Source: an uncultured Planctomycetaceae bacterium (GTDB taxonomy: Bacteria; Planctomycetota; Planctomycetia; Pirellulales; Pirellulaceae). From it: DNA of 14,734 nucleotides. The translations under genes were made by a program, and so were the position numbers. A model generated the notes under the pieces. The model had not been told where the DNA came from and did not search any database. It saw only the letters and a program-made list of their open reading frames with translations. The stretch lies in the NCBI GenBank assembly GCA_937967755.1, contig CALBTA010000183.1, positions 1 to 14,734 on the forward strand, read 5' to 3'. How positions within the stretch are numbered: the first letter of the stretch is position 1; every line of letters begins with the position of its first letter. This document shows positions 1-6,256 of this stretch, piece after piece.

Positions 1-1400
1 ACTCGAAGACGACCGACGGCCAGGTCATGGGGACGCCGGCCTACATGTCGCCGGAGCAAGCCCGCGGCGATTCGGCCAGGGCCGATGCGCGCAGCGACAT
101 TTTTTCGCTCGGCGTGATGCTGTATGAGATGATCACCGGCGAGTTGCCGTTCCAAGCCGATGACAAAATCAGCCTCCGCGAGGCGATTCAGCACAAAGAC
201 CCCAAAGCCCCGCGCGCGATTCGACCCAAGATTCCGCGCGATTTGGAAACGATCTGCCTGAAAGCGCTGGAAAAACAACCCGAGCGCCGCTACCGAACCG
301 CCGCCGAGTTGAGCGTTGACCTCCGCCGCTTCCTCGACAGCGAACCGATCCTCGCCCGCCGCCCGAAACTGCCTGAGCGAACGTGGCGGTGGTGCCGCAA
401 ACGCCCGTACGCAGTCTCGTCCATCGGGTTGGCCGCAATGGTACTCATTGCGGCCGGAATGATTGTGTATCTGGCGATGGCCAACCGCGCGTTGCTGGGC
501 TACCGCCCCGTCATGATCACCACCAACGAACCCGGAGCCCGCCTGGCCATCGCCCCCTTAGATGAAGGCACCGGCGAACCAGATGAAACAGCCGTTATCT
601 TTCCCAAAGAGCGAACCCCACTAACCATCGGCCTAAAACCGGGCGACTACTTCATCGTGGCATTGCTGGACGATGGGCGTTTTCATGAAGTTTATCGGCA
701 CGTGCCGGAGAAGAACGAGTTGTTTAGCGGCAGTAGGTATTTCCATCGCAGATTCAAAGTACTTAGGAATGGAACTGTCGAAGTGGAAGCGATCGCACTG
801 CCTGAGTCTAGTGATAGCGAGATTCAGACCATGTCAAATTTTGGCGAGTTTTACTTGGGTCGACACGAGTACACATACGGGGAATATGAAAGGATACGAG
901 ACACACCGTCCAAGGAACTTCACCATTTGGCACTGGAGGATGAGCGCTACGCTTTGTGTGATACGTTTGACATGGCTGTTTGGATCGCCGAGCGTGAAGG
1001 CGCTCGCCTGCCTCTACGGCGAGAATATCAACGCGCTATGGCCATCGCGAATCCCGGCGACCTTCAGCTGACATTGCCGCCGAATCACGATCCAACCGAT
1101 TTTGGGCCTGCAGACAGGTCCGAACTTGACGAGTTACCCGACATTGATGGGAAACCCGTGTGGGGTTTGCGCAGCAACGTTGCGGAGTGGACTGGCACGC
1201 GTTTGGGCTATGGTGAAAACAGCGGACAAGTTGTTTTCGGTGCCGGTGGGGACTTGTCGATCGTCAACGGTACCAATCGCCTGCCGCGGGAAGACAGCCA
1301 GGTGGTGTTCGTGAAACGAAGTGACCTACTTCCAGGCTTGGGCTTCCGGCTGGCGCGAAGCGCGCAGCCGATGCTGTTCCAGCAATCTCCGCAACAGTAG
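1..1400 (+). CDS. Membrane Ser/Thr protein kinase (C-terminal part) fused to PEGA-like and FGE/SUMF1-like domains
   Basis: The gene is cut by the window start: the frame is open from base 3, so the ATG at 27 is an internal methionine. The first visible residues are the activation segment (GTPAYMSPEQ, the APE motif), followed by DIFSLGVMLYE (subdomain IX) and LEKQPERRY (subdomain XI), the C-lobe of a Hanks-type Ser/Thr kinase. Bases about 415-490 encode one transmembrane helix. Beyond it, about 513-690 encodes a PEGA-like segment (NEPGA, then TPLTIGLKPGDY). From about 837 to 1380 the protein resembles the C-type-lectin-like FGE-sulfatase family: REGARLPLRREYQRA resembles the family's RLPTEAEWEYA, SNVAEWT resembles GNVWEWT, and GFRLAR is near the end. 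The FGE part is degenerate and has only one Cys, so it is probably a binding or sensor domain and not an oxidase. Kinase identity is firm, the FGE assignment good, PEGA tentative. Confidence 0.88.
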   Translation, partial: SKTTDGQVMGTPAYMSPEQARGDSARADARSDIFSLGVMLYEMITGELPFQADDKISLREAIQHKDPKAPRAIRPKIPRDLETICLKALEKQPERRYRTAAELSVDLRRFLDSEPILARRPKLPERTWRWCRKRPYAVSSIGLAAMVLIAAGMIVYLAMANRALLGYRPVMITTNEPGARLAIAPLDEGTGEPDETAVIFPKERTPLTIGLKPGDYFIVALLDDGRFHEVYRHVPEKNELFSGSRYFHRRFKVLRNGTVEVEAIALPESSDSEIQTMSNFGEFYLGRHEYTYGEYERIRDTPSKELHHLALEDERYALCDTFDMAVWIAEREGARLPLRREYQRAMAIANPGDLQLTLPPNHDPTDFGPADRSELDELPDIDGKPVWGLRSNVAEWTGTRLGYGENSGQVVFGAGGDLSIVNGTNRLPREDSQVVFVKRSDLLPGLGFRLARSAQPMLFQQSPQQ

Positions 1401-1415
1401 CGGATGCTACGGAGA
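1386..1415. terminator. Inverted repeat over two convergent stop codons, possible bidirectional terminator
   Basis: GTAGC at 1397-1401 and GCTAC at 1406-1410 form a 5-bp stem with a 4-base loop. TCTCCG at 1386-1391 and CGGAGA at 1410-1415 can form an alternative outer stem. Both stop codons, TAG at 1398-1400 on plus and TAG at 1409-1407 on minus, lie in the inner stem. There is no clear T tract on either side, so terminator function is inferred from position only. Confidence 0.35.
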
Positions 1416-2102
1416 ATCATTGCACAAAAGAATTATCATTGGCGTGGTCGTCTTTTGTCCCTTGACCGTCACGCTGTATGTCGCACTTAGGACATAGTGC
1501 TCGCCGTCATGCGGCAACCCCGTTTCTTCGATTTTAGAAACGTCACCAAGCGGTTTTGCGTACGGCTTGACTTCCACAGCAACACAGAAGTTCACTGGGA
1601 AGTCATCGGTTTTTCGGCCCTTGATTTGAAATACCTTCGCAAAGATTCTTCGCTCATCGTGCTCGAAGGCGATAAAGTCTTGATCTGGAAGCATCTCGTC
1701 AGGACGCCATTGCGACGGGGTCATGATCGTTGTTCCCGTCCCTTCCGGGATGAAGTGCTTGTAGTTGCTGGCGTGACGTTTGGTGGTACCGGGGAAGGGC
1801 GATCCGCTGCTCAATTTTTCTGGTTTCGGCTTCCGCGCGTCCTCCTTGTCTCTTGCCGCAAACTTGAAAGTCTCCAACTGATCGCAAGGGGTCGGCAATG
1901 GGTAAGATACGTTTCCCGCGTAGTAGCCGTTGCCAAGCGGGTCCAGACACATATTCATGTGGTTTTCGCCATGCTTGCTGCAGTAGTAGTGCTTATACCG
2001 ATCATAGTAACCTGCCTCGTAAAGCAAGCGGTAATATTCTGCCGCCGAAGTTGAAGCCGTGAAGATTCCAACAATCAAAGTGGCAAGCGCAAGTCGTCGC
2101 AT
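1407..2102 (-). CDS. Secreted protein of unknown function
   Basis: I do not recognise this 231-residue protein. The start at 2102 is chosen because a strong ribosome binding site lies just upstream and because it gives a clean signal peptide: MRR, a hydrophobic run ALATLIVGIF, then TASTSAAE with a likely cleavage after AA. A methionine further upstream at 2159 would put a non-hydrophobic extension before the signal. The mature N-terminus is rich in Tyr, His and Cys (YYRLLYEAGYYDRYKHYY, then CSKHGENHMNMC), which could be a metal or disulfide site. The C-terminal half looks like beta-rich secreted sequence. The gene lies 86 bases after the DUF1559 gene in the same direction and is probably the last gene of that operon. 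Its Tyr-rich region and lack of family motifs leave the role open. Confidence 0.72.
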   Translation of the reverse strand: MRRLALATLIVGIFTASTSAAEYYRLLYEAGYYDRYKHYYCSKHGENHMNMCLDPLGNGYYAGNVSYPLPTPCDQLETFKFAARDKEDARKPKPEKLSSGSPFPGTTKRHASNYKHFIPEGTGTTIMTPSQWRPDEMLPDQDFIAFEHDERRIFAKVFQIKGRKTDDFPVNFCVAVEVKPYAKPLGDVSKIEETGLPHDGEHYVLSATYSVTVKGQKTTTPMIILLCNDSP

Positions 2103-2106
2103 GGCA

Positions 2107-2116
2107 ACCTTCCTTT
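2107..2116 (-). promoter_or_regulatory. Ribosome binding site fixing the start at 2102
   Basis: The minus strand reads AAAGGAAGGT, ending 4 bases before the ATG at 2102. It is a strong Shine-Dalgarno match and argues against the upstream methionine at 2159. Confidence 0.7.
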
Positions 2117-2188
2117 CGAGAGAGAACTCAGGGTGATAAGCAATGCCGCTGCCGGCCAATCCGGCGAATTCTTTACATCTGTCCCAAA

Positions 2189-3190
2189 CTAAAACTCTTT
2201 CAATGACACACCGTCGTCGCGCGTGGCGAGACCTTTCAATGTCGTTAGGTCGACGTCGTCTGGCACAAACATCACCGCGCCATCCAAGGTTGCCGCCATC
2301 ACTCCGCCTGGGTGTGCGTAGGTCAGCGGGTTGTTTGGTCCCCGGCTAAAATCGACCCCAGGCTGCTGGTAATCGGCCATATTGGGTTGATACCGGATTG
2401 TCGTAATGTTCCAGCAAGCACCGGCAGCGTGGCTGACGTGCGTGTCGTAATTCGGTGGAATTCCTCGGCCTAGTGATCCCATCAGCCAGCTTTCGGGATA
2501 GCCTCCGTCAATCCGCATGGAATAGCCATTGCTGTTATAGACTACGTTGGATGATTCAGCGACAACGATCGTTTTTGAAAGCCCGTCGCGGATCAACTTC
2601 TCGCGAGTGTAACCGTTGGGAAACAGAGCGCCGCCAGCGGCAATCTCGCCACCGGGCGATCCGCTACAGCAAGGTGATACGCGGTGTTCGGGAAAACCGT
2701 CGTGTGACGTGGCACCGGAGACCCCTACGTAAGACGGCATCATGATGTCGAGCGAATAAAACCGAGTGAAGTAAGGGAGCGGGCTGGAAGGGCAATGCAT
2801 GGGCGAGACGGACGCTCCATCGATCGCGCGGGCGTTTTTCAAGTTCAGCAAGTACCACCCATGATGCGGCGACCGAAGATCGAGGCTATCGTAAAGCGCC
2901 TGTTCTTCGAGAAAAGGCAACGCTTCGGCCCACCACGAATGGCCGAACGTGCCTCCGCCTTGAACCCCTGTGGGGTAACGCTGCTTCGCGGTCTCGACGT
3001 TGTTAATGGCCAGCGTCACATGTTTTAAGTTGTTTTGGCAAATCGCCCGGCGCGCGGCTTCGCGGGCGGCCTGAACAGCGGGCAGCAGCAGTAACAGTAA
3101 GATTGCGATCACCGCGATTACGACCAGTAGCTCAATCAAGGTAAACCCTGCCGGCGGTTTGCGGCGGTGATTCAGCCAACTCATTCTCAT
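2189..3190 (-). CDS. DUF1559 family protein with prepilin-type N-terminal methylation/cleavage motif
   Basis: This 333-residue protein has the class III pseudopilin signal GFTLIELLVVIAVIAI near the N-terminus, followed by LLPAVQAAREAARR and NNLKH, the hallmark start of the DUF1559 (SBP_bac_10) proteins that planctomycetes carry in large numbers. The usual ending is also present: YAHPGGVMAATLDGAVMFV, then a TLKGLATRDDG tail. A prepilin peptidase would be expected to cut after the Gly of GFTLIEL, leaving an N-terminal helix for pilus or secretion-type assembly. The start at 3190 is taken because AGGAAGGGG lies 8 bases upstream; ATG 3184 is a close alternative. The stop of the upstream PEP-CTERM gene is 5 bases away, so the two are almost certainly cotranscribed. 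The specific function of DUF1559 members is not established. Confidence 0.92.
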   Translation of the reverse strand: MRMSWLNHRRKPPAGFTLIELLVVIAVIAILLLLLLPAVQAAREAARRAICQNNLKHVTLAINNVETAKQRYPTGVQGGGTFGHSWWAEALPFLEEQALYDSLDLRSPHHGWYLLNLKNARAIDGASVSPMHCPSSPLPYFTRFYSLDIMMPSYVGVSGATSHDGFPEHRVSPCCSGSPGGEIAAGGALFPNGYTREKLIRDGLSKTIVVAESSNVVYNSNGYSMRIDGGYPESWLMGSLGRGIPPNYDTHVSHAAGACWNITTIRYQPNMADYQQPGVDFSRGPNNPLTYAHPGGVMAATLDGAVMFVPDDVDLTTLKGLATRDDGVSLKEF

Positions 3191-3195
3191 CTTGC

Positions 3196-3939
3196 TTACC
3201 CCTTCCTGTACACCCTGAGCCACATCGCAACTCCAGCGAGCGCTCCCATGGCGAACAAACACCAGGAAGCAGGTTCCGGCGTGGGCGTGGGAGGCGTCGT
3301 CTCGACTGCCGCTGGCTGAACATTTGTGATTGAAAACAACAATAGCGAACCGGGCGGCGGGGACTCAGCGATGCTTCCACCGCTGGGGCCGGTAAATTCG
3401 CTGAAGGTGAGTGAGGAGGGGAGAGAGGTAATCGGCTCAGAATACAATGAGGTTGGGCCGATAAGATCAAAGTTTAAGAAACCCGCGGATTGAGGAACGC
3501 CATTTACCAGCAGCGGTGCCACCGGTGGTCCCCCGGGGGCGTTCGCGAAATCGTTCATTGCACTGGAGAACTGCACGATGAAATGGTCGTCAGGTCCAGA
3601 ACCGCCACCCGGTGACGCAACATCATCGCCGATTGCGACTACATAGTCGTCGGCCACGAAAAGTGTTGACCCGAGCGTAGCGTAGAATCCCCCAGGAATC
3701 TGCTGGCGATATCCTTCCGTGTCAGCATCGAGCATGTGCGTTGCTGCGCTATCGGTGTCATATTCAAAGTGGCCTGTCACCATCGCAGGCGGAAACACGA
3801 AAGGGGGCACCGTCTCGCCGAACACGCTGCCGCCGAACGGAGCGACTTCTCCCTGGAAATCGAACGCTACCCGTTCACCCTTTGCTGCCGTTACGCTGCA
3901 TGCAGCTACCAACAAACACATAAAAAGTCTGAAATACAC
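3196..3939 (-). CDS. PEP-CTERM sorting domain protein
   Basis: The protein ends in a textbook PEP-CTERM tail over its last 27 residues: PEPASW, a hydrophobic helix, then the basic end RVYRKG. Such tails direct processing by exosortase and placement at the cell surface or in exopolysaccharide. The start chosen is GTG at 3939 because GAGGGAA lies 7 bases upstream and because the first residues then form a signal peptide (VYFRLFMCLLVAACSVTAAKG). The open frame extends back to an ATG at 4080, but that stretch overlaps the promoter and the terminator of the neighbouring gene, so it is not coding. ATG 3921 is possible but would leave too short a signal. The mature region is rich in Gly, Pro, Ser and Asp, beta-type, and not assigned to a family. 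It is the first gene of a probable three-gene operon. Confidence 0.85.
   Translation of the reverse strand: MYFRLFMCLLVAACSVTAAKGERVAFDFQGEVAPFGGSVFGETVPPFVFPPAMVTGHFEYDTDSAATHMLDADTEGYRQQIPGGFYATLGSTLFVADDYVVAIGDDVASPGGGSGPDDHFIVQFSSAMNDFANAPGGPPVAPLLVNGVPQSAGFLNFDLIGPTSLYSEPITSLPSSLTFSEFTGPSGGSIAESPPPGSLLLFSITNVQPAAVETTPPTPTPEPASWCLFAMGALAGVAMWLRVYRKG
3199..3207 (-). promoter_or_regulatory. Ribosome binding site of the DUF1559 gene
   Basis: The minus strand reads AGGAAGGGG, 8 bases before the ATG at 3190. It lies inside the 3' end of the PEP-CTERM gene, consistent with translational coupling. Confidence 0.7.
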
Positions 3940-3946
3940 TTGAAAT

Positions 3947-3953
3947 TTCCCTC
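3947..3953 (-). promoter_or_regulatory. Ribosome binding site supporting a GTG start for the PEP-CTERM gene
   Basis: The minus strand reads GAGGGAA, 7 bases before GTG 3939. No comparable site precedes ATG 3921 or ATG 4080. Confidence 0.6.
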
Positions 3954-4003
3954 GAAGCAAAACTACGCACTTTGAGACTACGCCCCCCACCAATTGCGGG
4001 GTG

Positions 4004-4032
4004 ATTCTAACAGACTTGGCCCACTTTGCCAA
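4004..4032 (-). promoter_or_regulatory. Sigma70-type promoter for the PEP-CTERM/DUF1559 operon
   Basis: On the minus strand TTGGCA (4032-4027) is followed by a 17-base spacer and TAGAAT (4009-4004). Each hexamer differs from consensus by one base and the spacing is ideal. It lies about 65 bases upstream of the GTG at 3939. In between, the minus strand has a CCCC/GGGG short repeat around 3983-4001 that could fold in the leader. Confidence 0.6.
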
Positions 4033-4049
4033 CAAATTTTCAGCCGACG

Positions 4050-4078
4050 AAAAAGCAAAAAGCCAGCGGCGTACTGGC
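4050..4078 (-). terminator. Rho-independent terminator of the HDOD-GGDEF gene
   Basis: On the minus strand GCCAG (4078-4074), a 7-base loop and CTGGC (4066-4062) are followed directly by TTTTTGCTTTTT. The stem is short but GC-rich and the U tract is good. It lies 50 bases after the stop at 4128 and just before the promoter of the next operon. Confidence 0.65.
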
Positions 4079-4127
4079 ATTTGTGTTCGCTGGGTGGACT
4101 AGGATTTCCGTCGAGCGGTGACGGCTA

Positions 4128-5738
4128 TCAATAGATATCGATGCTCTTTACCCCTTGGCCGCCGCTGGATTGGACGGCGAAGAGGCAGCGCCGGGCGGCT
4201 TCGTGGAGGTCGGCGGCGGGGAAGTTTTTCGCCGGCAGCGTTACGGTGGAGATGCCGATGCTGAGGGTGACCGCGGGCGACTTGTCGGCGTAGTTTCGCA
4301 GTTTTCCGGCTTGGGACTCGTCTAATATCCGACGGGCCATGTCGACCGCGGACGAGCGGTCGCAGCCGCCGAGAATCAATGCCAATTCCGCATCGCCGCA
4401 ACGGACAATTCGCTCGTGTGGCTCTAAGTGGCGGCTGAAGGCGCTGGTCAGTAGCTGGGGCAGGTTGGTAGCCGCCGGTGCTCCTAGTTCGAAGATCAAA
4501 TCTTCGTAGTCGTCGATGCTCAGCAACATCAGGCTCAAGGGCTGGCGACGCCTACGGCACGAGGTGACGGCGGCGCTGACTTGACGGAGGAGTTCAACCT
4601 CCGTCTCATCTCCACGAACCGCTGTGGTCGCGCTTGCCGATTCGGATGCAGCGACTTGGGCGGCGTCGGTGTGATCGAAGACTTCCATCGCCGCATCACC
4701 GAACGCGGCAACCGCATCTTCCAGCGCTGGCGATGGGATTTCGACGCCGGACATTGTTCCTTGCACTGCGCTAATTTCGCCACCTTCGCGGGCGGCCAGT
4801 TGGGCGGCCGCTGTTTCCGCTTCGCCTGAAAGCTGGCCGTAGGCGTCGCGGACGATGGTTTCGAATTGCGACTGGTTGGCGATCGAAACGTCAAACACCT
4901 CCGACATCTGCTCGACTTGTTCCTGCAACCGCCCCGCGAAATGGGACCACCAGGTGACGTCGTTCTCATCTTCCAGATCCATCACGTCGCTTAACGCTTC
5001 CGCCTGCCTGCGAACGATCAGCTTGGCGACGCCGTCAGCGGTAGCCAGAACGGAAGCGGTCTGCTGCAATCCGGTCGGGCTGGAATTTGCCGCATCGGCG
5101 GAGGTTGACGCCGCGATCGGTCGCCACAGCGCTTCCGGGATGCCCCAGGTTTGCAGCATCCGCGCGCTCAGCAGGCGGTGATCGAAACCCAGCGTTTCCA
5201 ATTCCAACATCACCAGTTCGGCTTGCTCATCGCGAGCCTGGTGCAAAAACTCAGCATAAGGCTCGCCCAGTTCTTGCAGCAGCGTCAACATGCCAATGTC
5301 TTGTAGCAAACCAGCCAGGAAGGCGTCGTCGGGATCGACGCCATCGTACCGCGCGGCCAGTTCGCGCGCCGCCAACGCTTTTACCAGCGTGTATTTCCAG
5401 TAGTCGGCCAGCGCTTCGTTTTCAATGCCAGACAACAAGTTATCCGGCAGGCTGAAGCCCAGCACCAGCAGTTTCAGCGGCTTGATTCCCAGCAGCGCGA
5501 TCGCCTGGTTCAGGTCGGTGACGTTGCGAATACCGCCAAACAGCGAACTGTTCACCGTCCGCAGAATCTTGCTCACCAAAGCCGGGTCGCGCTCGATGCA
5601 GTCCTTCAGCGCCGCCGAATCAACCTTGGGGCATTCGGTGAGCTGCAATACCTGCATTGCCACCGCCGGCAGCGTGTAAAGTTGTGTCGCGCGATCGACA
5701 AACTTTTCGAGCGGGCTGGGGGTATTATCGGCGACCAT
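4128..5738 (-). CDS. HDOD domain protein with degenerate GGDEF domain
   Basis: The 536-residue protein starts with an HDOD domain, about residues 8-270: LYTLPAVAMQVLQL, then DPALVSKILRTVNSSLFG, then LLGIKPLKLLVLG, and AGLLQDIGML where many family members have HD; here it is Gln-Asp. An Ala/Glu-rich linker (about 300-375) leads to a GGDEF-type domain (about 376-536; LSLMLLSIDDYEDL, VRCGDAELALIL, VTLSIGISTV). The signature loop is GDAEL at 448-452, so the metal-binding acidic residue at the third position is lost while the Glu at the fourth is kept. Diguanylate cyclase activity is therefore doubtful; nucleotide binding or a structural role is more likely. HDOD-GGDEF proteins are usually signalling regulators. 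No good ribosome binding site is seen before ATG 5738, so the start is moderately sure. It appears to be transcribed alone. Confidence 0.88.
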   Translation of the reverse strand: MVADNTPSPLEKFVDRATQLYTLPAVAMQVLQLTECPKVDSAALKDCIERDPALVSKILRTVNSSLFGGIRNVTDLNQAIALLGIKPLKLLVLGFSLPDNLLSGIENEALADYWKYTLVKALAARELAARYDGVDPDDAFLAGLLQDIGMLTLLQELGEPYAEFLHQARDEQAELVMLELETLGFDHRLLSARMLQTWGIPEALWRPIAASTSADAANSSPTGLQQTASVLATADGVAKLIVRRQAEALSDVMDLEDENDVTWWSHFAGRLQEQVEQMSEVFDVSIANQSQFETIVRDAYGQLSGEAETAAAQLAAREGGEISAVQGTMSGVEIPSPALEDAVAAFGDAAMEVFDHTDAAQVAASESASATTAVRGDETEVELLRQVSAAVTSCRRRRQPLSLMLLSIDDYEDLIFELGAPAATNLPQLLTSAFSRHLEPHERIVRCGDAELALILGGCDRSSAVDMARRILDESQAGKLRNYADKSPAVTLSIGISTVTLPAKNFPAADLHEAARRCLFAVQSSGGQGVKSIDIY

Positions 5739-5831
5739 GCTGATGAACCGCTTGGAACGAAGGGAAGCTGGGGTGGAAGTATCGTTTTAGGCGCAATCTG
5801 CCACCCAAACGTAGCTTACGGCAATTCCGTG

Positions 5832-5852
5832 GGACGGGTTTGTAACCCGTCC
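5832..5852. repeat. Perfect hairpin, REP-like intergenic element
   Basis: GGACGGGTT (5832-5840), loop TGT, and AACCCGTCC (5844-5852) form a perfect 9-bp hairpin in the 293-base spacer 5739-6031. A related partial copy, GTAACGGGCTAGTAACG, follows at about 5864-5880. There is no T tract, so it looks more like a dispersed palindromic element than an intrinsic terminator. I see no gene in the rest of this spacer. Confidence 0.55.
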
Positions 5853-6017
5853 GGCAGAATCGTGTAACGGGCTAGTAACGCCAGCAGCGAAACTTCCTTG
5901 TTTTCCCGGGTTTTCTGATGGGGTCGCGAAAATATGTCGAACTACTGCTGAACCGATTGGCGTGCTGAGGCGTCTAATGGGTGTAAGGCAAAAAACTGAT
6001 ACAACCGGCAGCAATGC

Positions 6018-6022
6018 AAGGA
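6018..6022 (+). promoter_or_regulatory. Ribosome binding site favouring the start at 6032
   Basis: AAGGA lies 9 bases before ATG 6032. The earlier ATG at 6014 has only a weak purine stretch upstream. Confidence 0.5.
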
Positions 6023-6031
6023 ATACAAACC

Positions 6032-6241
6032 ATGGTTAGCAATCACATCCGCGAGCGAGTTCGTACACGAGCTTTGACAGCCGCTTCCGAAAAAGAACTC
6101 GGCGGCATTATCTACAAGGCGCTGACCGAGGATGGCTTGGACTGGCGCGAAATCAGCAGTGAAAGCGTGAAGCAGTTGCTGGTCGATGCCGTGCATGCCT
6201 ATCGCCACTTGCGGCAGCCGTCGCTGCGTGTCGCCGTGTAA
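6032..6241 (+). CDS. Small hypothetical protein, 69 residues
   Basis: I do not recognise a family. The sequence is predicted mainly alpha-helical and charged (IRERVRTRAL, KELGGIIYKALTEDGLDW, VKQLLVDAVHAYRHL), with no signal peptide, membrane helix or Cys cluster, so a small cytoplasmic protein is likely. ATG 6032 is chosen for its AAGGA box; ATG 6014 would add six residues. It stands alone: the gene on its left runs the other way, and its stop is 9 bases from the convergent stop of the LarA-like gene. The regular helical pattern with alternating charges supports a real gene, but its short length leaves some doubt. A longer antisense frame over the same bases looks like a shadow. Confidence 0.6.
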   Translation: MVSNHIRERVRTRALTAASEKELGGIIYKALTEDGLDWREISSESVKQLLVDAVHAYRHLRQPSLRVAV

Positions 6242-6242
6242 C

Positions 6243-6256
6243 GAGTGCTTTCACTC
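6243..6256. terminator. Hairpin at a convergent gene end
   Basis: GAGTG (6243-6247), loop CTTT, and CACTC (6252-6256) form a perfect 5-bp stem that includes the last codons and stop of the LarA-like gene (TGA at 6253-6251) and begins two bases after the TAA of the small gene. No T run follows, so terminator function is inferred from position. Confidence 0.35.

Noticed and set aside
3940..4080. N-terminal extension of the PEP-CTERM gene to ATG 4080
   Set aside because: The first bases coincide with the terminator hairpin of the HDOD-GGDEF gene and the promoter; the GTG at 3939 with GAGGGAA gives a proper signal peptide.
5787..6014. 75-residue minus-strand frame in the spacer before the small gene
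   Set aside because: It runs through the perfect hairpin at 5832-5852, which explains its repetitive sequence; there is no ribosome binding site.
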